6,699 nt of DNA, from assembly GCA_015661135.1 (NCBI GenBank), contig JACVXW010000051.1, forward strand, positions 1-6,699, in the 5' to 3' direction. A program made the position numbers and the translations under genes. Under the pieces are notes generated by a model. It was not told the DNA's origin. It saw only the letters and a program-made list of their open reading frames with translations, and did no database searches. How positions within the stretch are numbered: the stretch's first letter is position 1; each line of letters opens with the position of its first letter. Below, piece by piece: positions 1-5,061 of the stretch. Source of the DNA: Chloroflexota bacterium. GTDB taxonomy: Bacteria > Chloroflexota > Limnocylindria > Limnocylindrales > CSP1-4.

Positions 1-276
1 GCAGGGCGCGATGGGCGTCATCGTCATCGAAGGCCTCGTCATCACCCTGCTCGTCCTCGCCGGTCTCCGCGAGGCGGTCATGAATGCGGTGCCGGCGCCG
101 ACGGCGACCGGATCCGGCCCTACGAGCACGCCGTCCGCGTTGGTGACGCCGAGGATCAGCGGGTTCAGGAAGATGATGTAGGCCATGACCGCGAAGGTCG
201 TGACCCCGGCCCGAACCTCAGTCGAGAGGCTCGTCCCTCGTTCCGCAAACTTGAAATATGACGCGATTGCGTCCAC
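1..276 (-). CDS. NCS2/AzgA-family purine permease, N-terminal part, breaking off near position 85
   Basis: Membrane transporter of the nucleobase:cation symporter-2 (AzgA-like) family, which takes up adenine, guanine or hypoxanthine with protons. From a GTG at 276 the minus strand reads a typical AzgA N-terminus: the amphipathic YFKFAERGTSLSTEVRAGVTT stretch at residues 7-27, then the first membrane segment with MAYIIFLNPLILG (31-43) and the ADGV loop. The family-like sense ends with GAGTA at residues 60-64 (base 85). Beyond that the frame stays open to the window edge but gives Arg/Thr/Met-rich nonsense, because the other strand there encodes a later part of the permease. GTG is the only usual start before an upstream in-frame TGA, and a purine tract with GGAGG (288-292, 11-base spacer) precedes it. 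The family is clear; the exact substrate is not. As it stands the gene is broken. Confidence 0.72.
   Translation of the reverse strand, partial: MDAIASYFKFAERGTSLSTEVRAGVTTFAVMAYIIFLNPLILGVTNADGVLVGPDPVAVGAGTAFMTASRRPARTSRVMTRPSMTMTPIAPC
2..94 (+). pseudogene. Inverted internal fragment of the NCS2/AzgA permease
   Basis: The plus strand, in the frame starting at base 2, reads QGAMGVIVIEGLVITLLVLA and then GLREAVMNAVP. This is the well-conserved AzgA-family segment of a membrane helix followed by the LREAVMNAVP loop, which normally lies roughly 50 residues after the point where the minus-strand copy stops. After the Pro codon (92-94) the plus frame turns into low-quality sequence and ends at a TGA at about 176-178. 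The fragment is open at the left window edge, so more of the permease may lie to the left. The two pieces match the same family but point in opposite directions and share bases 85-94, so this is a fold-back junction rather than two genes. The spacing estimate comes from family memory, not an alignment. Confidence 0.65.
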
Positions 277-300
277 GCGCTCCGGACCCTCCCTTCCCTT

Positions 301-312
301 CCGGCGCGCCGG
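301..312. repeat. 12-bp perfect palindrome in the permease leader
   Basis: CCGGCGCGCCGG is a perfect 12-base palindrome 25 bases upstream of the permease GTG start, next to the purine-rich ribosome-binding tract (287-302). It could form a small hairpin or be a protein site. In such GC-rich DNA it may also be chance. Confidence 0.35.
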
Positions 313-339
313 GCCCGTGCGGGCTCGATCAGCGCCGCC

Positions 340-359
340 GCGGAGTCAGCGGACTCCGC
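340..359. repeat. Perfect hairpin, 8-bp stem with 4-base loop, in the permease leader
   Basis: GCGGAGTC (340-347), the loop AGCG (348-351) and GACTCCGC (352-359) form a perfect 8-bp stem. It lies 64 bases upstream of the permease start, in non-coding DNA. No T-run follows on either strand, so it does not look like a standard intrinsic terminator. An operator or structured 5' leader of the permease mRNA is more likely. I recognise no known riboswitch around it. Confidence 0.45.
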
Positions 360-483
360 TCGCGCCGTCGGCGAGCTCCGTGCGGACGGCATGAGGCCTT
401 CCCTCGAGACCCGCCGATCCAACCCGTTGCCGGGAGGTCGGCCGCCGCCGTGCCGGGACGCCCGCGTCGGGAGCAATGAATGG

Positions 484-514
484 ATGGTAGCGCGCGACCC
501 GGCGCGCGGATCAA
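484..514 (-). promoter_or_regulatory. Possible permease promoter with a dyad in a 19-base spacer
   Basis: On the minus strand TTGATC (509-514; first four bases match the -35 consensus) and TACCAT (484-489; four of six match the -10) are 19 bases apart. The spacer holds the inverted repeat GCGCGC (490-495) / GCGCGC (502-507). A long spacer carrying a dyad is the layout of MerR-type regulated promoters. It would give a leader of about 200 bases ahead of the permease, containing the 340-359 hairpin. The same bases could instead be a weak terminator of the 143-aa gene ending at 528, since the hairpin is followed by a moderately T-containing stretch. Both readings are tentative. Confidence 0.25.
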
Positions 515-527
515 CGAATCTGCAGCC

Positions 528-959
528 TCAGTCGTCGGCCGACTCGGACCCCAGGAGTTCCATCTGGACGTATCCGGAGGTATCGAACTCGAGCTGTTCC
601 GGCTCGAACGGCGAGCGACCGGTGTGGTCCCCCATCGGCGCGAACTCGACGACGACCCGCTCGTTGCCCTGGACCAGGGTGTAGACGACCAGCTGGTCCG
701 GCCGGGTCGTGAACTCGAGGTGCTCGAAGGAATCGACGTTGAGGGTGACGGCGATCGGCGTGAAGTACGTGGAGACCTCGGGCTGGTCCACGACGATCCG
801 CTCGACCCAGCCCGTCCCATGCGAGACCAGCTCCCGATCCCGAAGGTAACGGTAGGTCACGGTCTGCTTGAGCAGCGGCCGGAGCAGATTCAGCATGTCG
901 TCCCGGCTCGTGACGACGCCCTGGTTCACGAAGAATTTCGCCGGCGGCTCGCTGGACAC
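528..959 (-). CDS. Conserved-looking protein of unknown function, 143 aa
   Basis: I do not recognise this family. It is a soluble, acidic 143-residue protein with no signal peptide, membrane segment or obvious metal or nucleotide motif. Residues 20-45 look helical (RDDMLNLLRPLLKQTVTYRY). The middle alternates hydrophobic and polar residues (VERIVVDQ, VTLNVDSFEHLEF, QLVVYTLVQGNERVVVEF), suggesting a beta-rich fold, and the tail is Glu/Asp-rich. It starts with GTG at 959, supported by a strong Shine-Dalgarno AAGGAG at 966-971 with a 6-base spacer, and ends in TGA. It is divergent from coaX across a 105-base region, so the two may share regulation. The coding call rests on the good ribosome site and natural amino-acid composition; competing frames here are Arg/Ser/Pro-rich. 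Confidence 0.75.
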   Translation of the reverse strand: MSSEPPAKFFVNQGVVTSRDDMLNLLRPLLKQTVTYRYLRDRELVSHGTGWVERIVVDQPEVSTYFTPIAVTLNVDSFEHLEFTTRPDQLVVYTLVQGNERVVVEFAPMGDHTGRSPFEPEQLEFDTSGYVQMELLGSESADD

Positions 960-965
960 GGGCGG

Positions 966-971
966 CTCCTT
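966..971 (-). promoter_or_regulatory. Shine-Dalgarno site of the 143-aa gene
   Basis: AAGGAG on the minus strand lies six bases before the GTG at 959. It decides the start of the 143-aa protein and contrasts with coaX across the same gap, which has no such site. Confidence 0.7.
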
Positions 972-1006
972 CCGGGCTGGGCACGGGGGCGGACGGAACG
1001 ACCGAA

Positions 1007-1036
1007 ATGGTACTGCAGACGCCGTCCGACGGGCAA
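1007..1036 (-). promoter_or_regulatory. Probable promoter of the 143-aa gene
   Basis: On the minus strand TTGCCC (1031-1036) and TACCAT (1007-1012) each match four of six consensus bases and are separated by 18 bases. Transcription would start near 1000, leaving a leader of about 40 bases that includes the AAGGAG site. Inside the spacer lies an odd palindrome, CCGTC-C-GACGG (1022-1032), which could be an operator. Confidence 0.4.
1022..1032. repeat. Short inverted repeat in the divergent promoter region
   Basis: CCGTC C GACGG is a perfect 5-bp inverted repeat around one base. It sits between the -35 and -10 boxes of the leftward promoter and about 20 bases upstream of the coaX -10 box, so a protein bound here could affect both directions. 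It is short and may be chance in GC-rich DNA. Confidence 0.25.
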
Positions 1037-1052
1037 CGGATTCAGGCCCGCG

Positions 1053-1058
1053 TATGAT
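1053..1058 (+). promoter_or_regulatory. -10 box of coaX, placed for a leaderless transcript
   Basis: TATGAT matches five of six bases of the -10 consensus and stands out in GC-rich DNA. It ends six bases before the coaX ATG at 1065, so transcription would begin at or within a base or so of the ATG. No Shine-Dalgarno sequence precedes that ATG. No good -35 is visible at the right distance (CGGGCA at 1030-1035). The operon is therefore probably read from a leaderless mRNA. Confidence 0.55.
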
Positions 1059-1064
1059 CCCGCC

Positions 1065-1877
1065 ATGCTCCTCGCGATCGATGTCGGGAACTCGAACATC
1101 ACCATGGGCTGGTTCCGGAACGGCAGCCTCGTGGGCACGCGGCGCGCGGTCACGAACCCGCGGGCGAGCTCAGACGAGTTGGAAGCCCTGCTCGACGGCC
1201 TGCTCCGCCTGGACGATCACTCGTTCGCCGACGTCTCCGCGATTGCTTGCGCATCCGTCGTCCCGGCCGTGACCGCCGGCCTGGAGGCCGTCGCCGCGCG
1301 TCGCGAGCGGCCGCTCCTCCTGGCAACCGTCGGGACTGTGCCGCTCCCCGTCCGGGTTGACCGGCCGGGCGAGGTTGGTGCGGACCGTCTGGTCAACGCG
1401 CTCGCGGCGGCCCGCCTGTACGGCACGCCGGCGGTCGTGGCCGACTTCGGGACGGCGACGACCTTCGACTGCGTGGCCGCGGACGGCGCATACGTCGGAG
1501 GGGCCATTGCCCCCGGCCTCGAACTCGGGCTCGAGGCGCTCGCCGCGCGGACGGCCAAGCTGCCACGGATCGAGCTCCGAGCCCCAGACCGGGCGATCGG
1601 GCGTGACACCGTCAGCGCGATGCAGGCCGGGACCATCTTCGGTTACCAGGCCCTCGCGACCGGTCTGCTGGCGCGGATTCGGCGAGAGCTCGCGGACGCT
1701 GCGGGCGTCGACGCGGCGGCGGTTCACACGATACTCACCGGCGGGCTGAGTTCCGCGCCGTGGGCTGCCGCCATCGAGGGCGTGGATGTGATCGATCCGG
1801 ACCTGACGCTCAAGGGCCTCGGAATCCTGCACGCCGAGGTGAGCGGCGGCGAGCCGCTGGCGCTGGGGCTGGGGTGA
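1065..1877 (+). CDS. coaX: Type III pantothenate kinase
   Basis: Cytoplasmic kinase that phosphorylates pantothenate with ATP, the first committed step to coenzyme A. At 270 residues it is about normal for CoaX. ASKHA-fold motifs are complete: phosphate-1 loop DVGNSN at 6-11; GADRLVNA at 105-112, with the catalytic Asp at 107; phosphate-2 motif DFGTATTFD at 127-135; GGAIAPG at 145-151; and the adenosine-site TGG at 225-227. The ATG at 1065 is chosen because it places DVGNSN six residues in. The open frame runs back to 480 but there it only mirrors the 143-aa gene on the other strand. First gene of the operon; its TGA overlaps the GTG of coaBC by four bases. Known type III enzymes are not feedback-inhibited by CoA, so flux control may lie elsewhere. 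Confidence 0.95.
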   Translation: MLLAIDVGNSNITMGWFRNGSLVGTRRAVTNPRASSDELEALLDGLLRLDDHSFADVSAIACASVVPAVTAGLEAVAARRERPLLLATVGTVPLPVRVDRPGEVGADRLVNALAAARLYGTPAVVADFGTATTFDCVAADGAYVGGAIAPGLELGLEALAARTAKLPRIELRAPDRAIGRDTVSAMQAGTIFGYQALATGLLARIRRELADAAGVDAAAVHTILTGGLSSAPWAAAIEGVDVIDPDLTLKGLGILHAEVSGGEPLALGLG

Positions 1878-3274
1878 CGGACCGGGTAAGGGGCAGGGCC
1901 AGGCTGGATGGCCGGCTCATCGCCCTCGGCGTGACCGGCTCGATCGCCGCCTACAAGGCCGTCGAACTGCTTCGCCTGCTCGCCGCCGAGGGCGCCGACG
2001 TGGTCGTCCTCCTGTCGCCGTCCGCGGCGCGGTTCGTGGGCCCGCTGACCTTCGAGGCGCTGTCGCGCCACCCCGTGGAGACGGAACTCATGGAGCTCCT
2101 GCCGGACGGCCGGATCGGGCACATCGTGATCGCGGATACGGCCGATGCGGTCGTCGTGGCCCCGGCAACGGCCCACTGGCTCGGAGCGATGGCCAACGGC
2201 CTTGCCGGTGACGTGGTGACGGCCGCCTGCCTTGCGACCTCGGCGCCGGTGATCGTGGCGCCGGCCATGGACGGGGACATGTGGACGCACCCGGCGACGC
2301 AGTCGAACGTGGCGCGGCTCCGGGACGCCTTCGGCTACGCGATCGTGGCACCGGAATCCGGGCCGTTGGCGTCCGGACAGTCCGGCATCGGCCGGCTCGC
2401 GGAACTGCCCGCGATTGTCGAGGCCGTGGTCGCGCGACTCTCCGGGACGGCGGTTCGCCAGCCCGACGCCGCGGCTCGCCCGCCGCTCGCCCCCACAGCC
2501 CCTCGCGATGCGGATCTGACCGGCCGGCACGTCGTCGTGACGGCTGGGGGAACCCGCGAACCCATCGATCCGGTCCGGTTCATCGGCAACAGGTCCACCG
2601 GGAAGATGGGGGTTGCGATCGCGGAGGCGGCGCTGAACCGTGGCGCCAGAGTGACCTTGATTGCAGCGGATGTCTCGGTGGCCCTGCCCGAGGATCGGGC
2701 CCGGGTCGTGCGCGTGGAAACGACGGGCGAACTTCGGGGCGCACTCCTCGACGCGCTGTTCGGTGGTGCGGGCTCGCCCGCGACCGCTCGCTTCGACGCC
2801 CTCGTCATGGCTGCTGCGGTCAGTGACTTCGCGCCGGTCCGACCGGCCGGCCGAAAGCTGGTACGGAGCGAAGGCCTGAATCTGGAGCTCGAAGCAACGC
2901 CCGACCTGCTGGCGGAGGTCGCGAGGATCGCCCACGGGCTCGATGCCGCCGGGGACGAGACGCGGGCGCCGGTGGCGCCGCGGCCATTCCTCGTCGGGTT
3001 CGCGGCGGAGACCGGCTCGCTGGATCGGGCGGCGGACAAGCTCCGGGCGAAGGGCGTGGACCTCCTCGTCGCGAATGACGTGGCCGAGGCCGGTTCCGGG
3101 TTCGGAACGGATACCAACAGGGTGGTCATCCTCAGCGCCTACGGGGCCAGCGAAGGACTCCCGCTGCTGCCCAAGCGCGAAGTCGCCGATCGGCTCCTGG
3201 ACCGGGTGGCGGCGGCATTGGACGCCCGCGACGCCGCGGGGCAGACTGCCGGCATGCAGGAGGTCTCGCGATGA
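1874..3274 (+). CDS. coaBC: Bifunctional phosphopantothenoylcysteine decarboxylase / phosphopantothenate-cysteine ligase
   Basis: Joins cysteine to 4'-phosphopantothenate using CTP (CoaB), then decarboxylates the product to 4'-phosphopantetheine with FMN (CoaC). It has 466 residues. The flavoprotein CoaC domain covers about 12-190: GVTGSIAAYK at 19-28, active-site His83 in GHI, PAMDGDMW at 130-137, and the flap GPLASGQSGIGRL at 163-175. An Ala/Pro-rich linker (about 190-214) leads to CoaB: VVVTAGGTREPIDPVRF at 220-236, IGNRSTGKMG at 237-246 with Asn239 of the acyl-cytidylate site, AAAVSDF at 313-319, VGFAAET at 374-380, and DLLVANDV at 396-403. Two CoaC residues differ from the textbook enzyme: the PXMNXXMW Asn is Asp133 and the flap Cys is Ser167. 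The GTG at 1874 overlaps the coaX stop and has only a poor ribosome site, suggesting translational coupling. Confidence 0.95.
   Translation: MTDRVRGRARLDGRLIALGVTGSIAAYKAVELLRLLAAEGADVVVLLSPSAARFVGPLTFEALSRHPVETELMELLPDGRIGHIVIADTADAVVVAPATAHWLGAMANGLAGDVVTAACLATSAPVIVAPAMDGDMWTHPATQSNVARLRDAFGYAIVAPESGPLASGQSGIGRLAELPAIVEAVVARLSGTAVRQPDAAARPPLAPTAPRDADLTGRHVVVTAGGTREPIDPVRFIGNRSTGKMGVAIAEAALNRGARVTLIAADVSVALPEDRARVVRVETTGELRGALLDALFGGAGSPATARFDALVMAAAVSDFAPVRPAGRKLVRSEGLNLELEATPDLLAEVARIAHGLDAAGDETRAPVAPRPFLVGFAAETGSLDRAADKLRAKGVDLLVANDVAEAGSGFGTDTNRVVILSAYGASEGLPLLPKREVADRLLDRVAAALDARDAAGQTAGMQEVSR
3258..3263 (+). promoter_or_regulatory. Strong Shine-Dalgarno site of panB
   Basis: AGGAGG with a 7-base spacer to the ATG at 3271 lies inside the end of coaBC. 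It is the best ribosome site in the operon and fixes the panB start, so panB can be loaded independently of the overlapping upstream gene. Confidence 0.8.
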
Positions 3275-4197
3275 GCGCAGGTGCCGAATCGATCCGTCGC
3301 CTCACGGTCGCGGACATCGCCCGGATGCATGCGGACGGCGAGCGCCTGCCAACGCTGACCGCCTACGACTACCCAACCGCACGAATCCTGGACGAGGCCG
3401 GCATCCCGATGCTGCTCGTCGGCGACTCGCTCGGCCAGGTGCTGCTCGGCTACGACTCCACCGTCCGCGTGACGATGACGGAGATGCTCCACCACACCGC
3501 GGCAGTCGTCCGGGGGTCCAGCCGTGCCCTCGTCATCGGCGACATGCCGTTCCTCTCGTACAGCACGCCCGGGGAGGCGGTCGAGAATGCCGGCAGGTTC
3601 CTGCGCGAGGCGGGAGCCACCGCTGTGAAGATCGAGGGCGGGGTGCGCAGCGCCCGGACGGTGGAGGCACTCGTTCGCGCCGGCATCCCCGTGATGGGGC
3701 ACATCGGATGGACGCCCCAGTCACAGCACGGCCTGGGCGGCAAGGTCCGCGTCCAGGGCAAGGGTCGGGACACGGCCCGGGCCCTCCTGGCCGACGCGGT
3801 GGCCATCCAGGAGGCAGGTGCCTTCTCGATCGTGGTGGAACTCGTCCCGGAGCAGCTGGCCGCAGTGATCACGTCGCGGCTGCGGATCCCGACGATCGGG
3901 ATCGGCGCCGGCGCCGGCTGCAGCGGTCAGGTGCAGGTTCTGACGGACCTCCTCGGCCTCGGCACCTTCCGGCCTCGTCACGCCCGGGCGTACGCAGATC
4001 TCCAGGGCACGATCGGCGCGGCGGCCCGGACCTGGGCGGCGGACGTGATGGAGGGGCGCTTCCCCGGCCCCGCCGAGTCGGTCCGGATGGACGAGGCGAC
4101 GCTGGACGAGGCGCTCGGACGAACCCCCGACGATCGCGCGACGACAGAGCCTCGAGCCGGCCACATGGCCGGCATCCCGCTCGATCGCGATCTCTAG
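3271..4197 (+). CDS. panB: 3-methyl-2-oxobutanoate hydroxymethyltransferase (ketopantoate hydroxymethyltransferase)
   Basis: Transfers a hydroxymethyl group from 5,10-methylene-tetrahydrofolate to alpha-ketoisovalerate, giving ketopantoate, the first step of pantothenate synthesis. Cytoplasmic TIM-barrel enzyme that binds Mg2+. Visible family signatures are LTAYDYPTARILDEAG (29-44), GDSLG (51-55, metal ligand Asp52), GDMPF (90-94, Asp91), AVKIEGG (118-124, Lys120 and Glu122), GHIGWTPQSQHGLGGKVRVQ (143-162), catalytic Glu190 in VVELVP, and IGIGAGAGCSGQVQV (209-223). The family match ends near FPGPAES (264-270). The remaining 38 or so residues are a charged tail I cannot match to the family. 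The ATG overlaps the coaBC stop by four bases. The stop is UAG, the only one among the genes here, and panC follows in the same frame. Confidence 0.95.
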   Translation: MSAGAESIRRLTVADIARMHADGERLPTLTAYDYPTARILDEAGIPMLLVGDSLGQVLLGYDSTVRVTMTEMLHHTAAVVRGSSRALVIGDMPFLSYSTPGEAVENAGRFLREAGATAVKIEGGVRSARTVEALVRAGIPVMGHIGWTPQSQHGLGGKVRVQGKGRDTARALLADAVAIQEAGAFSIVVELVPEQLAAVITSRLRIPTIGIGAGAGCSGQVQVLTDLLGLGTFRPRHARAYADLQGTIGAAARTWAADVMEGRFPGPAESVRMDEATLDEALGRTPDDRATTEPRAGHMAGIPLDRDL

Positions 4198-4203
4198 TCG
4201 CCC

Positions 4204-5040
4204 TTGACCCGGATCGTCCGGACGCGCGCGGAGCTCCGCACAGCGTTGGGCCCTGCGGCGCGACCGATCGGCCTCGTGCCGACGATGGGCTGGCTGCACG
4301 ACGGCCACCGGGCATTGATGGCTCGGGCGCGGTCGGAGAACGCGACCACGGTGGTGACGATCTTCGTCAACCCGCGCCAGTTCGGCGATCCTGCCGATCT
4401 CGCCCGCTACCCCCGCAACGAGGCTCGGGACCTCGAGATCTGCGAGGCGGAGGGTGTCGACCTTGTCTTCGCCCCGTCCGTGGACGAGGTCTACCCGCCC
4501 GGCTTCGACACCACCGTGACCGTCGGCGCGATCGGCCGGCCCCTCGAGGGTGCGGCACGGCCCGGTCACTTCGATGGGGTCGCGACGGTGGTCTCGATCC
4601 TCTTCGGGCTCGTTCGCGCCGAGCACGCCTACTTCGGCCAGAAGGACGCCCAGCAGGTCGCCGTGATCCGCCGGGTGGCGATTGATCTGGCGATCCCGAC
4701 CGAGGTGATCGCATGTCCGACCATCCGCGAACCGGACGGCCTCGCGATGTCATCGCGGAACGTGCACCTCTCGCCCCCGGAGCGCGCGGCGGCACCCGTT
4801 CTGTGGCGAGCGCTCGTGGCCGCCCGCGAGGCGTGGGCGCGAGGCGAACGGTCGGGCGATGCACTCAGAGTCACGATGCGGGTCGCCCTGGCCGGCGAAC
4901 CGCTGGCAACCGCGGAGTACGTCTCCTGCGCGGACGCCGCCACGCTGGCCGAGCTGGAACACGTTGAAGGGTCCGCCCTCCTGTCCCTGGCCGTCCGGTT
5001 CGGGACCACCCGACTCATCGACAACGAGCCGCTGGGCTGA
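4204..5040 (+). CDS. panC: Pantothenate synthetase (pantoate--beta-alanine ligase)
   Basis: Condenses pantoate with beta-alanine using ATP through a pantoyl-adenylate, completing pantothenate, the substrate of CoaX upstream. It has 278 residues, normal for the family. Motifs in order: PTMGWLHDGH at 26-35 (the HxGH-type nucleotide-binding signature of this class I tRNA-synthetase-like fold), TIFVNPRQF (52-60), RYPRNEARD (68-76), GRPLEGAARPGHFDGVATVV (111-130), YFGQKDAQQ (143-151), TIREPDGLAMSSRN (173-186, the KMSKS-like loop) and RFGTTRLIDN (265-274). The TTG at 4204 is chosen because no ATG or GTG lies between the panB stop and the PTMG motif. No clear Shine-Dalgarno site precedes it, so translation probably depends on ribosomes ending panB six bases upstream. 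It ends 21 bases from the convergent gene, leaving little room for a terminator. Confidence 0.95.
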   Translation: MTRIVRTRAELRTALGPAARPIGLVPTMGWLHDGHRALMARARSENATTVVTIFVNPRQFGDPADLARYPRNEARDLEICEAEGVDLVFAPSVDEVYPPGFDTTVTVGAIGRPLEGAARPGHFDGVATVVSILFGLVRAEHAYFGQKDAQQVAVIRRVAIDLAIPTEVIACPTIREPDGLAMSSRNVHLSPPERAAAPVLWRALVAAREAWARGERSGDALRVTMRVALAGEPLATAEYVSCADAATLAELEHVEGSALLSLAVRFGTTRLIDNEPLG

Positions 5041-5061
5041 TCGGCCCGGGGTTCGGCGGCC

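Noticed and set aside
165..476. Minus-strand 103-codon ORF in the permease leader
   Set aside because: Low-complexity Arg/Ser/Ala sequence in a different frame from the permease, whose family match is clear in its own frame.
480..1064. The coaX frame is open back to 480, allowing a 465-aa protein
   Set aside because: The extra part mirrors the 143-aa gene on the other strand and has no family resemblance. The conserved DVGNSN motif sits six residues after the ATG at 1065, the normal place.
1724..2935. 403-codon minus-strand ORF opposite coaBC
   Set aside because: Arg/His/Gly-rich with no motif, and antisense to a confidently identified enzyme.
3721..4626. 301-codon minus-strand ORF opposite panB and panC
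   Set aside because: Composition typical of an antisense shadow. It spans the panB-panC junction and has no recognisable domain.
2943..4685. 580-codon plus-strand ORF across coaBC, panB and panC
   Set aside because: Its translation is Arg/Gly/Pro-rich out-of-frame sequence, a GC-rich shadow of three genes with complete motifs.
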